Source of the DNA: Rhodospirillales bacterium
GTDB lineage: Bacteria > Pseudomonadota > Alphaproteobacteria > Rhodospirillales > UBA2165
Assembly: GCA_012960465.1 (NCBI GenBank)
Contig: DUBF01000069.1
Coordinates: 73,246 to 126,435, forward strand
Length of the DNA: 53,190 nt
Reading direction: 5' to 3'
Shown here: one piece after another, positions 18,242 through 27,037 of the stretch
Numbering within the stretch: the first letter of the stretch is position 1
Layout: the number at the start of each line of letters is the position of its first letter
Notes under the pieces: model-generated
What the model was told of the DNA's origin: nothing
The model's input: only the letters and a program-made list of their open reading frames with translations
Database searches by the model: none
Program-made: the position numbers and the translations under genes

Positions 18242-21115
18242 TTACGCTGCTTCAATTCGGCACAGACTGCATTTAGACTCTTGCATCTGCGTTACCGAAT
18301 CGTAGCCATATGTCATTGCGGTATTTGCGGCTTCACCCAAAACATAAGGATCTGTTCCTTCGGGATAATTAGCCCTTAGATCCTTGCCTTGGAAGTGACC
18401 TGCAAAGTGGAAAGGCATGAAGGCGACGCCTGGAGCAACACGCTCCGTGACCATCGCTTTCATCTTAAGCTTGGCGCCTTCTGCGCCGTATAACCACACA
18501 GTGCCGCCATCCCTAATCCTAGAATTATTGGCATCAACAGGATTAATTTCAACAAACATTTCCTGCTGCAATTCTGCAAGCCATGGGTTTGAACGACTTT
18601 CGTCACCACCACCTTCATACTCAACCAAACGTCCTGACGTAAGAATAGTCGGGAATTTCTTAGAGAAATCTGTTTTTTGAATACTCTCATACATAGTAGG
18701 CAGACGATAGTGACTTTTTACATCCTTATAGGTTGGATAGTCAGCCACCAAATCGCGCCTCGACGTATAAAGCGGTTCGCGGTGAAGTGGAATCGGATCC
18801 GGAAAGGTCCAAACTAGGGCTCGTGCCTTAGCATTACCAAAGGGTGCCGTACCGTGTTTGATAGCAACGCGCTGGATACCACCTGAAAGATCGGTTTTCC
18901 AGTTTGTCTTATCGCCCGCAACCTTGGCAATAGAAGCTTTCTCTGAAGAGGTTAAATCACCGTCCCAGCCTAATTTCTTCAGCAATTGCATGCTAAACTG
19001 AGGATGACCATCCTTAATTTCCGATCCAACTGGATAAGAACCCTCCGCCAAGAGGTTGGTACCATTTCGTTCAACACCAAAACGAGCCCGGAAGTTCAAC
19101 CCTCCCTCTGCAACTGGACGTGAGGTATCATACAATATCGGCGTTCCCGGATGTTTCATTTCTGGTGTACCCCAGCACGGCCAAGGCAGACCATAGAACT
19201 CACCGTCAACTGGCCCGCCCTTAGCTTGTAGCGTACGCTTGTCGAACATGTGCTGATTAGCCATATGTGCTCTGAGCCGCTCAGGCGATTGCCCGGTATA
19301 ACCGATTGTCCACATACCGCTATTGAATTCACGAGTGATGTCTTCAACCAATGGCTCGTTACCTTTGACCTTAATTTTCTTAAACATCTCTTTAGCCATG
19401 CCAAACTTTTTGGCGAAACGATACATGATTTCGTGATCAGTCTTGGATTCAAAAATCGGATCAACAACTTTTTCACGCCATTGAAATGAGCGATTAGACG
19501 CGGTCACAGATCCATAGGTTTCAAACTGCGTACATGCCGGAAGAAGGTAAACACCATCTTTCCGATCATGCATCACCGCCGTTGCCGTTGGATAGGGATC
19601 AATCACGACAAGAGTGTCGAGTTTTTCCATTGCCGTTTTCATCTCAACACCACGGGTTTGAGAGTTTGGTGCGTGACCCCAGAAAATCATACCTTTTACA
19701 TTGTCGGGCTGAGCAATATTCTTTTTGTCTTCAAGAACACCATCAATCCAACGAGATACTGGAATACCTTTACTGGTCATAAGTTTTTTTGTGGCAAAAC
19801 GACCAAGCATGTAATTGTAATCCACATTCCAAACACGCGACCAATGCTTCCAGGCACCCGTAGAGAGGCCGTAGTAACCTGGAAGAGAATGAGATAACAC
19901 ACACATATCCGTTGCGCCCTGAACGTTATCATGGCCGCGGAAAATATTGGCACCGCCGCCGGCAGTACCCATATTACCTAAGGCCAACTGCAACACACAG
20001 TATGCGCGAGTGTTATTATTACCGTTAGTGTGCTGAGTACCCCCCATACACCAAATTAAAGTACCTGGGCGATTATTGGCCAAAGTTCTCGCAACACGCT
20101 TCAATTGCGAGCCTGGGATACCGGTTACACGCTCACATTCTTTCGGGTTCCATTTTTTTACTTCGGCTCTAATATCTGCCATACCATAGACACGTTGCTG
20201 AATGAACTTTTTATCTTCCCAGCCGTTTTCCAGTATATGCCAGAGAATGCCCCAAACAAGCGGCACATCTGTACCAGGACGCATTTGAACAAATTCATCC
20301 GCATGCGCTGCCGTTCGCGTGAAACGCGGGTCGCAGACTATCACGGGTGCATTATTTTGTTCCTTAGCTTTCAAAATATGCAAAAGCGAAACTGGGTGCG
20401 CCTCAGCGGGGTTACTGCCAAACAAAATAATCGAACGAGAATTTTGAATGTCGTTCATGCTGTTGGTCATTGCACCGTAGCCCCAGGTGTTAGCAACACC
20501 AGCAACCGTGGTGGAGTGACAGATACGCGCCTGGTGATCTCCATTATTAGTTCCCCAGAAAGCGTAGAACTTACGGAACAAATAAGCTTGTTCGTTGCTA
20601 TGCTTTGCGGAACCAAGCCAGTATACTGAATCAGGTCCCGATTCTTTCCTTATTTTCAAAAGACGATCGCCGATCTCATTAACGGCATCGTCCCATTTCA
20701 TTCGCTGCCATTTACCCCCAACAAGTTTCATTGGATACTTCAAACGACGTTCACCATGAGCATGCTCACGGACAGCGGCACCTTTAGCACAGTGGGCTCC
20801 CATATTAATGGGACTGTCAAAACCAGGCTCTTGCCCAACCCAAACACCATTTTTAACTTCGGCGACAACCGTACAACCAACTGCGCAGTGTGTGCAGACT
20901 GATTTTACCAGCTTCATCGCGCCCGATCCTTCGGTTTTGGCGGCAGCTTTTTTAACGCTTCCGATTGACAACGTAGTCGCAGCAGCTAAGCCTCCAACGG
21001 TCATACCAGATCGCTTCAAGAAGGTTCGACGATCAATAGCACTTCCAGTTAATCCCGCTAACGCTTGCGATAAACGAGGGCGATAAGCCACCCCATCCGT
21101 CTTTTTTATCAGCAT
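18242..21115 (-). CDS. fdhA: Formate dehydrogenase catalytic subunit (Mo/W-bisMGD, Cys form)
   Basis: 957 aa, Mo/W-bis-pterin formate dehydrogenase. A Tat signal is visible as DRRTFLKRSG at 28-37. The 4Fe-4S cysteines are Cys74, Cys77, Cys81 and Cys109. The metal-ligand residue is Cys199 next to His200 (HQARICHS), encoded TGT at 20519-20521; E. coli FdhF has selenocysteine here. A molydopterin dinucleotide-binding domain closes the C-terminus (AFMPFHFAG, DPYVLGEAANTAMTYGYD). It oxidises formate to CO2 at the periplasmic face. The neighbouring tungstate-type ATPase suggests tungsten use, but the metal is not shown by this gene alone. Confidence 0.96.
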   Translation of the reverse strand: MLIKKTDGVAYRPRLSQALAGLTGSAIDRRTFLKRSGMTVGGLAAATTLSIGSVKKAAAKTEGSGAMKLVKSVCTHCAVGCTVVAEVKNGVWVGQEPGFDSPINMGAHCAKGAAVREHAHGERRLKYPMKLVGGKWQRMKWDDAVNEIGDRLLKIRKESGPDSVYWLGSAKHSNEQAYLFRKFYAFWGTNNGDHQARICHSTTVAGVANTWGYGAMTNSMNDIQNSRSIILFGSNPAEAHPVSLLHILKAKEQNNAPVIVCDPRFTRTAAHADEFVQMRPGTDVPLVWGILWHILENGWEDKKFIQQRVYGMADIRAEVKKWNPKECERVTGIPGSQLKRVARTLANNRPGTLIWCMGGTQHTNGNNNTRAYCVLQLALGNMGTAGGGANIFRGHDNVQGATDMCVLSHSLPGYYGLSTGAWKHWSRVWNVDYNYMLGRFATKKLMTSKGIPVSRWIDGVLEDKKNIAQPDNVKGMIFWGHAPNSQTRGVEMKTAMEKLDTLVVIDPYPTATAVMHDRKDGVYLLPACTQFETYGSVTASNRSFQWREKVVDPIFESKTDHEIMYRFAKKFGMAKEMFKKIKVKGNEPLVEDITREFNSGMWTIGYTGQSPERLRAHMANQHMFDKRTLQAKGGPVDGEFYGLPWPCWGTPEMKHPGTPILYDTSRPVAEGGLNFRARFGVERNGTNLLAEGSYPVGSEIKDGHPQFSMQLLKKLGWDGDLTSSEKASIAKVAGDKTNWKTDLSGGIQRVAIKHGTAPFGNAKARALVWTFPDPIPLHREPLYTSRRDLVADYPTYKDVKSHYRLPTMYESIQKTDFSKKFPTILTSGRLVEYEGGGDESRSNPWLAELQQEMFVEINPVDANNSRIRDGGTVWLYGAEGAKLKMKAMVTERVAPGVAFMPFHFAGHFQGKDLRANYPEGTDPYVLGEAANTAMTYGYDSVTQMQESKCSLCRIEAA

Positions 21116-21164
21116 AAGCCTCTCCTATTTTTTAAACTCTTCATAAACTATTTCTACCCAAAAT

Positions 21165-21365
21165 TTAAAACTGTGCAGATTCGTAGTACTTTCTCACATG
21201 CTCAGTTTCCTGATAGCCTGTAGTCTCTCCGTTCTTAAGTGACGGGGTAGCCGTAGCCTCGCTCGCAGACAAAACACCACTCGTAACAGCCGCAACTCCA
21301 ACGCCTATCCCTGCTGTCTTGATAAAATCACGCCTTGATGGCGATCCACTTTTTTTAGTACTCAT
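21165..21365 (-). CDS. Formate dehydrogenase region Tat-target small protein
   Basis: 66 aa with a twin-arginine signal (SPSRRDFIKTAGIGVGVAA) and a short tail that ends ETEHVRKYYESAQF. This is the small protein commonly encoded beside FDH3-type formate dehydrogenases (formate dehydrogenase region TAT target family). It lies 49 bp upstream of fdhA. It is presumably exported and may be a subunit or assembly partner; its biochemical role is not established. Confidence 0.88.
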   Translation of the reverse strand: MSTKKSGSPSRRDFIKTAGIGVGVAAVTSGVLSASEATATPSLKNGETTGYQETEHVRKYYESAQF

Positions 21366-21438
21366 CTAAACTCTCCTTGTTTATCTACCCTATCTAGATT
21401 CGGATAGATTATAATACTACTCAGCGTTTAGCCAAAAA

Positions 21439-22053
21439 CTAAGCAGCTATCAAAAAAGCCTCACTTTCGACTTCCATAAATAATTTACCAATCCGTCCAA
21501 CCGGCACAAAAAAACGTGCCGCCTCAGCCATCTCCAGGTTTTCAAAAAATTTTGGAGCCCAACAGGCAATATGATTCTCGAAAAATCTATTCTGTTCAGG
21601 GATAGTTGAGGGCCTCCCAAAGGAGCCAACAATAAGGCCGTGCATCATTTCAAACAGGAATGCAATATGATCCTCAGGCTCGGCGACTTGATCCGACTTA
21701 GCGATGCCAAGCTTTTGCATATCATCACGCAACTCAGCCAGAGGCTTCTCATTTAAAAATCCTGTAAGATAATATGATTTAAACGGGATTAGTTCACCTT
21801 GAGTTACGCCAATAAAAAGTTTGTTATATTCTTCCGAAACTACCTCAACACTAGTATTCTCGGCTAAAGTTTTTAAACGGGTCAACTCTTGGCCAATCGA
21901 GGTATCATCAACCTCAAGACCCTTAATCACGTTAAGCAAATCATGGTCTGCAGCAGCACCAAGAAGACGAGACAACAACAGATAAAACTGCGCGCGAAAG
22001 CGCTCTTCTTCACTTACTCTGACTTTAGTTCCTACTTTAGTAACCGTGGCCAA
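21439..22053 (-). CDS. TorD/DmsD-family redox enzyme maturation chaperone
   Basis: 204 aa, mostly helical. EERFRAQFYLLLSRLLGAAAD near the N-terminus, the YNKLFIGVTQGELIPFKSYYLTG segment and EPEDHIAFLFEMMHGLI are family hallmarks. TorD-like chaperones bind Tat signals and help insert the molybdenum or tungsten cofactor; this one probably serves FdhA. The start is TTG at 22053, supported by AGGGAG 8 nt upstream. An ATG in between is in another frame and stops after nine codons. It is the first gene of the fdh operon. Confidence 0.9.
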   Translation of the reverse strand: MATVTKVGTKVRVSEEERFRAQFYLLLSRLLGAAADHDLLNVIKGLEVDDTSIGQELTRLKTLAENTSVEVVSEEYNKLFIGVTQGELIPFKSYYLTGFLNEKPLAELRDDMQKLGIAKSDQVAEPEDHIAFLFEMMHGLIVGSFGRPSTIPEQNRFFENHIACWAPKFFENLEMAEAARFFVPVGRIGKLFMEVESEAFLIAA

Positions 22054-22136
22054 CCGAGCATCTCCCTACAAAACTTGAAACCAGCCTTGTTAAATTTTAC
22101 TTATTTTTAACACCAAACAATGACCCTGTTGTCTTC

Positions 22137-22165
22137 ACACTAGGAACATCTCGGAATTGAGTCAA
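22137..22165 (-). promoter_or_regulatory. Candidate sigma70-type promoter for the torD-fdh operon
   Basis: On the minus strand TTGACT (22160-22165) and TAGTGT (22137-22142) are separated by 17 bp. The -35 matches well; the -10 is weak. The element lies 84 bp upstream of the TTG start and directly below the Fur-type box, as expected for a regulated promoter. Confidence 0.4.
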
Positions 22166-22188
22166 CAAAAATCAAATCAAAATTAATA

Positions 22189-22205
22189 GTGATAATCATT
22201 CTCAC
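22189..22205. promoter_or_regulatory. Fur-type 7-1-7 box upstream of the fdh operon and cytochrome c
   Basis: GTGATAATCATTCTCAC. The core TGATAATCATTCTCA matches the TGATAATnATTATCA consensus at 14 of 15 positions and is an almost perfect palindrome around the central C. It lies in the 314-bp divergent gap between the TorD-like gene (22053) and the cytochrome c gene (22368). A Fur-family regulator (Fur, Mur or Irr) could control one or both sides. Apart from this box and the candidate promoter, nothing else was seen in this gap. Confidence 0.55.
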
Positions 22206-22367
22206 AAATGTAATTGTGCTAGGCTGCAGCGACAACGCATTTCTCCCTGGTTTGAACTTGGGTATCATTGTTGAAGGAGGGATGATCTTATTTGCATTTT
22301 TTCATCTATCAGGTTAAAAATACGCCAATTGTGTTGATTAATTGGAAATATATAGGTTTTTGCTCTA

Positions 22368-22790
22368 ATGAACAAAACACCATATTGCACTAGACTAATA
22401 ATATTGGTTTTTGTTATTTTTTCTGTATTCACAATTTTTCCGCCCATTTCCCACATTAATTTTGCTCACGCTGCAGATAAATATTTTTTACGAGGTCAAA
22501 AGCTTTTCAAAAAATGCATCCATTGTCACACCTATAAGGCAGCGCAAACTCACCGCATCGGGCCAAATCTCTATGGCATGTTTGGTCGAAAAGCAGGTAA
22601 AGTTGTTGACTTTTATTTTTCTGAAGCTTGGAAAAACGCTAATTTCATTTGGACTGAAAAAACTCTCGACAACTATTTATTAGATCCTCATAAAATGATC
22701 CCAAACAATCGGATGCCGTTCGACGGATTGTCCAGAGCAAGCGACCGTAAAGCTCTTATCATTTATCTCAAGAAAATCGTACAACCTTAG
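22368..22790 (+). CDS. Class I cytochrome c (c2-like), exported
   Basis: 140 aa. A signal peptide spans about residues 1-36 (cleavage near AHA-AD). One heme is bound at CIHCH, Cys50-Cys53-His54; THRIGPNLYGMFGRKAG matches cytochrome c2 and the likely axial Met is in NNRMPFDGL. It is a small periplasmic electron carrier. It lies divergent from the formate dehydrogenase operon across a Fur-type box, so the two may share regulation, but it could serve any periplasmic donor. Confidence 0.88.
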   Translation: MNKTPYCTRLIILVFVIFSVFTIFPPISHINFAHAADKYFLRGQKLFKKCIHCHTYKAAQTHRIGPNLYGMFGRKAGKVVDFYFSEAWKNANFIWTEKTLDNYLLDPHKMIPNNRMPFDGLSRASDRKALIIYLKKIVQP

Positions 22791-22836
22791 CGTTACACCC
22801 TTTCAAGTGGGATTAATATCAAATGAAGAAAATTTG

Positions 22837-23982
22837 ATGATGGATCAAACAACCTATCTTTCACCAAATGGCCAGACCATAACCCACGGTAACGGCACAG
22901 CTACTTGCATGCGAGTAGCGACAATCGAAGGGATAATTACGCTTCGCAGGAATGCGCATGATGATCCGTGGCGAAAAACAGAACAGATATTATCGGATCT
23001 CCACATTGGCTCACTTCTATTTGAGCCTCTTTCCGGCAAACTGTTCGCAGGCGCGCATCATGGCGGCGGCCTTTGGGTGAGCGATGACGGGATTGGAAAG
23101 GAATGGCGTCAATTAACGGTTGGTCTGGATCGACCCCATATATACACAATAGCGCAGCGCACATTGGGTAAAGAGGTGACACTTTTTCTCGGCGCCGCCC
23201 CCGCTGCACTTTACCGGAGCAATGACCTCGGAGAATCATGGACGGAGATGGCCTCACTACGAGATGTACCAGATGCTAATCAATGGTCATTCCCGCCGCC
23301 GCCTCACATTGCCCATGTAAAAAATGTTACCTTCCATCCGAATGAGCCAACGACAATTTTTGTATCCATCGAACAAGGTGGCCTTTTTAAATCGATGGAT
23401 GATGGGGAAAGCTGGCTTGAAATTACCAGTTACTCTCATCCTGATGATATTGCTTATCGGGACATCCACCGATTATTAATACACCCGAGGACTCCAGAGG
23501 TTTTTTATTTGGCAAGCGGCGAAGGGCTGTTTCGAAGCACCGATAAGGGTGGAACCTGGGATCAGCTCACTCGCCGAGGTGATCCGATGGGATATCCCGA
23601 TTTCCTCTATTTTGATCCGGACGACATCAACGTCATTTATATGGCAGGATCATATCGTAACCCCGGCTATTGGATACAGGTAGGTAAATCCGAAAGTAGC
23701 ATTATGCGCAGCACGGACGAAGGCAAAAATTGGCAAATGCTCGATAATGGTTTTCCTAATCCGGTAATTGGCGCTTTTGAGGCAATGGGCATCCACCATT
23801 GGAATAAAAAGACTTTACTGATCATTGGTACGGCCACCGGTGAAATTTATACTAGCGATGACTCTGGCCAATCTTGGCAATGCATAGCCGACAATATGCC
23901 AGCAATTTCCAAAGATGATCACCATATTCCTTTCTTACCACCTAAAGAAAGAGCCGATGCTATGGCAAAGCGCCTCGACTGA
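22837..23982 (+). CDS. BNR/Asp-box beta-propeller protein
   Basis: 381 aa from the ATG at 22837; the adjacent ATG at 22840 and an upstream GTG at 22807 are alternatives. At least six Asp-box motifs are visible: SDDGIGKEW, SNDLGESW, SMDDGESW, STDKGGTW, STDEGKNW and SDDSGQSW. This places it with sialidase/sortilin-like beta-propellers. There is no signal peptide, and no sialidase catalytic arginine triad was recognised, so it is probably a cytoplasmic binding or uncharacterised protein. It follows the cytochrome c gene by about 45 bp. Confidence 0.8.
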   Translation: MMDQTTYLSPNGQTITHGNGTATCMRVATIEGIITLRRNAHDDPWRKTEQILSDLHIGSLLFEPLSGKLFAGAHHGGGLWVSDDGIGKEWRQLTVGLDRPHIYTIAQRTLGKEVTLFLGAAPAALYRSNDLGESWTEMASLRDVPDANQWSFPPPPHIAHVKNVTFHPNEPTTIFVSIEQGGLFKSMDDGESWLEITSYSHPDDIAYRDIHRLLIHPRTPEVFYLASGEGLFRSTDKGGTWDQLTRRGDPMGYPDFLYFDPDDINVIYMAGSYRNPGYWIQVGKSESSIMRSTDEGKNWQMLDNGFPNPVIGAFEAMGIHHWNKKTLLIIGTATGEIYTSDDSGQSWQCIADNMPAISKDDHHIPFLPPKERADAMAKRLD

Positions 23983-24043
23983 GACGCCTTTTAAAACTAT
24001 GATAATGCTCAAAAAAACGATGCCAGGAGCACCCTGTAACTCG

Positions 24044-24240
24044 GATATTTTTTTGCAGTGTTTCGTAAATGCACTCACTGACGCCAGTTTTGGTCACCAT
24101 GTAATTATCGCAGACCCAGGAATAGCAGGTGTCGTCGCGTAGGCTGGATGAATGACGATACTCATATTAGCTTCAAGCTTCATGGTCTCTTCTTCGCAGA
24201 TCATCTGCCGCCCCACCAAATTACAGCACAGATAATATAG
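24044..24240 (-). pseudogene. C-terminal remnant of an M24 (Xaa-Pro) peptidase, frameshifted
   Basis: On the minus strand one frame reads CNLVGRQMICEEETMKLEA and continues NMSIVIHPAYA, up to about 24139. A different frame then continues WVCDNYMVTKTGVSEC followed by IYETLQKNI, to about 24044. Together these match the last strands of M24 aminopeptidases, which end in an EETM...MxxxIHP...DNYxVTxxGVExL pattern. A single-base indel splits it, and the N-terminal two thirds of the enzyme is missing. It lies in the 690-bp gene-poor gap 23983-24673. Confidence 0.6.
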
Positions 24241-24389
24241 CTTTGATAATTAGGATAATGAGGTCCATTAGAACAATAATTCTAAAAGCCAGAGCAATAA
24301 GATTTAACGCTCCTCTATACCTAGCACACCCTGTTTAAGCTGTTTTAATTTAGTTTGTTTTTCTTTGAGTAAGTTGCCTGGCCACGATC

Positions 24390-24617
24390 TTATTCAATAC
24401 CAGCTTCTAAGCAATCAATCATAAGCATAGCATTTTCTAATTTTTGGTCTGGTAATGGAACTAAATTATCTTTCTTAGTTTCAACCAACAGAGCCTTGTT
24501 TACAGCCTCAAAGATATGTCGGTATGTTTTGGCTTGCACTCCAACATAATGTCTAAATGCTGGGCTTCTTCTGGAGCAACTAAAATGTCCCGTTGCTATA
24601 TCTACATCATCAATCAC
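24390..24617 (-). other. Unassigned 75-codon reading frame, possible dehydrogenase remnant
   Basis: A frame that starts MIDDVDIATGHFSCSRRSPA and ends in a helix-like LPDQKLENAMLMIDCLEAGI. The end resembles the C-terminal helix of Gfo/Idh/MocA-family oxidoreductases, but the match is weak and no nucleotide-binding N-terminus is present. It lies upstream, in the same orientation, of the broken M24 peptidase. Most likely it is another decayed fragment. Between it and the M24 remnant (24241-24389) nothing was recognised. Confidence 0.2.
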
Positions 24618-24673
24618 AAATCCTAATGTCTTACGCTACGGTAGCAAGTATATCGCGAAAGTAGCTCTCTCCA

Positions 24674-25630
24674 CTAGTTGGTTATTTCCGAGCCGTCTTC
24701 GAGACGCCAATGACGTAGTACTTCATCACCGCCTCCGGACAACGCCGTTTTCCCATCTGGTGAAAAGGCAACAGTCCAAATCGGCTTCGTATGACCCACC
24801 ATTGATTTCAGCAGTCTCCCAGTTTTGATACTCCAATGGCGAATAATTGCATCGTTACCTGCTGACAACAAAGTTTGATTGTCAGGAGATATTGCTACGG
24901 AAGCGATAAAACCAGCGTGTCCGACGAGTGATTTAAGTTCTTCACCGCTCTCAGCATCCCAAATCCTTACTGTTTCGTCTACGCTGCCGGATGCTAATAT
25001 TTTTCCATTTTTAGAAACCGCTGCCGCATTCACGTTAAAATTATGCCCCTTAAATATTTTTAAGGTGGTTGCCGTGTTCAAATCCCATCGCCTGATTGTG
25101 CCGTCATAACTCGAAGAGAATGCCACATTAGGCTGGTCGGGAACGTCAATTGAAAGGACTGGACCAAGGTGACCGAAGAAACGTTTCTCAATGGCTGCAG
25201 TACTTAAATTCCACAGAATGAGCGATTTATCTGTACTTCCAGAAAGCGCCTGCTTGCCATTATTGAGAAAAACAACACTGGTCACGATACCAGAATGGCC
25301 TTTAAAGTTTTGCAAGACCTTTCCAGATGCGATTTCCCAATGCTTTAAAGTTCCGTCTGCGCTGGCGGATAGGGCTGTCTTACCATCTGGTGAGAAAGTG
25401 ACGCTGTTTACGCTTAACGTATGAGATTTAAATCTTCGCAAGGACTTTTGTGATTCCACTTCCCATAAACGCATGGTCCAATCCCAACTACCAGAAAGAG
25501 CAGTTTTGCCATTTGCCGAAAATTCGACTGAGTTAATAATACTGACGTGACCCGTAAATTCAGCTTGAACGCGAAACGGCATGGTGCTCAAGACCAACCC
25601 AAGAAGCAGAATTTTCAAAAAACTATGCAT
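24674..25630 (-). CDS. Exported WD40-repeat beta-propeller protein
   Basis: 318 aa from the ATG at 25630, with GAGGTG just upstream; a TTG four codons earlier is not favoured. A signal peptide (SFLKILLLGLVLSTMPF, cleavage near VQA-EF) is followed by seven WD40 repeats, each with a GH...V.SV.FS.DGKTALSGS...LW pattern. Seven repeats make one closed propeller. It is probably periplasmic and a protein-binding platform. The nearly identical phrases SPDGKTALSAS and SPDGKTALSGG suggest recent repeat duplication. No partner is evident nearby. Confidence 0.88.
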   Translation of the reverse strand: MHSFLKILLLGLVLSTMPFRVQAEFTGHVSIINSVEFSANGKTALSGSWDWTMRLWEVESQKSLRRFKSHTLSVNSVTFSPDGKTALSASADGTLKHWEIASGKVLQNFKGHSGIVTSVVFLNNGKQALSGSTDKSLILWNLSTAAIEKRFFGHLGPVLSIDVPDQPNVAFSSSYDGTIRRWDLNTATTLKIFKGHNFNVNAAAVSKNGKILASGSVDETVRIWDAESGEELKSLVGHAGFIASVAISPDNQTLLSAGNDAIIRHWSIKTGRLLKSMVGHTKPIWTVAFSPDGKTALSGGGDEVLRHWRLEDGSEITN

Positions 25631-25868
25631 CACACACCTCAAAATCTGGATCAGAATATGCTATACCTTTCTCGATAGCGCAACGTAAGAAACTTTGACA
25701 ATAGTCTGGCATAAAATGTTAGCGAGGGTATTACAATGTTATTAATGTTGCAGCGTGTAAATTTTAAATCAAATACTTGATAATTCTCCGCTATGCAGAA
25801 ATATCTGGATAAATCCTAATACACCGTTATTAATAGTTGTAAGCACTAAATATTTGGGAATTAAAGTT

Positions 25869-26954
25869 ATGACAGTCGTTACTGAAAACGAAGTCACCGA
25901 AGTTCTGGCTAAAGTTATTGTTCCTGACCAAAATAACAACGTAATTGCCCTTGGATTAATATCAGGTATCGTTGTCAAAGATGGTATGGTCCATATTACG
26001 GTTGAAACAACACAAGAACGAGCAACCGCAATGGAAGAGGTACGAAAAGAATGCGAGAAGCTGGCCGGCAACATGCCCGGCGTCTTAAACGCAACGGCGG
26101 TATTGACGGAAGAACGTGAAGTGCCAAGAGCCGATGAAAACCCGGTCCCGAAACTCGATCTTACAGAAGATGAACGCCGTCTTAAAGCTGAAGGCGTATC
26201 CACTATCATTGCCGTTGCTTCTGGCAAGGGCGGCGTCGGCAAATCAACCACGTCAGTTAATATTGCCCTGGCGCTCAGCAGGCTAGGTAAGAAAGTTGGT
26301 ATCATGGACGCAGATATCTACGGCCCTTCGATCCCTCGAATGATGGGCATTTCAGGTCAACCGCGTTCCGAAGATGGCTCGACGTTAATCCCAATGGAAA
26401 ACTACGATGTAAAATGTATGTCGATGGGCTTCATGGTTCCAGAGGAGGAACCAACGATTTGGCGAGGACCCATGGTCATGAGTGCCCTGGAACAGATGTT
26501 ACGTGATGTTGAATGGGCGCCGTTAGATATTTTAATTGTTGATATGCCTCCTGGAACCGGCGACGCCCAACTTACAATGGCTCAGGGAACAGAACTTGCA
26601 GGAGCCATCATCGTATCTACTCCTCAAGACATCGCCTTGCTCGATGCCCGTAAAGGTCTAAATATGTTTAGACAAGTCGAGGTGCCAATCATCGGTATAA
26701 TTGAAAATATGAGCTACTATATCTGCCCTAAGTGTGGTGACGAAGCCCATATTTTTGATAACGGCGGTGCAAAAGAAACAGCAGAAAAATACGGCTGTAC
26801 ATTTCTGGGTGAAATACCCTTAGATAAAGAAATCCGAACAACCTCGGATGCTGGCCGCCCTATAGTTGTGAGCAAAACAAGCAGTCCACATGCAAAAGCA
26901 TATATGAATATAGCAGCTAAAATCATTGATGAAATCGGTCAAATAATGCCATAA
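25869..26954 (+). CDS. mrp: Mrp/NBP35-family Fe-S cluster carrier ATPase (ApbC)
   Basis: 361 aa from the ATG at 25869, about 9 nt after GGGA; a TTG five codons upstream is less likely. An N-terminal MIP18-like domain (to about residue 85) is followed by a deviant Walker A P-loop, ASGKGGVGKSTTSVNIA. DADIYGPSIPRMMG is a family motif, and ICPKCGDEAHIF carries the CxxC that binds a bridging 4Fe-4S cluster at the dimer interface. It loads Fe-S clusters onto client proteins. Several clients (fdh subunits, the 696-aa ferredoxin protein, KorAB) lie in the window. Confidence 0.95.
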   Translation: MTVVTENEVTEVLAKVIVPDQNNNVIALGLISGIVVKDGMVHITVETTQERATAMEEVRKECEKLAGNMPGVLNATAVLTEEREVPRADENPVPKLDLTEDERRLKAEGVSTIIAVASGKGGVGKSTTSVNIALALSRLGKKVGIMDADIYGPSIPRMMGISGQPRSEDGSTLIPMENYDVKCMSMGFMVPEEEPTIWRGPMVMSALEQMLRDVEWAPLDILIVDMPPGTGDAQLTMAQGTELAGAIIVSTPQDIALLDARKGLNMFRQVEVPIIGIIENMSYYICPKCGDEAHIFDNGGAKETAEKYGCTFLGEIPLDKEIRTTSDAGRPIVVSKTSSPHAKAYMNIAAKIIDEIGQIMP

Positions 26955-27037
26955 AGTTCAGCATCAAATAAATACTAGTCTCTAATTAAAATTCAATTTA
27001 TTCGCAGAATTAGTCAAACTGGAGATTAAATACACAA

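Noticed and set aside
20105-20629. 174-codon plus-strand frame inside fdhA
   Set aside because: It is antisense to a full-length, motif-complete formate dehydrogenase and shows no recognisable domain.
25076-25095. TTCAAATC-like T-loop motif that might mark a tRNA
   Set aside because: It lies within the WD40 coding sequence on the opposite strand, and no acceptor or anticodon stem can be built around it.
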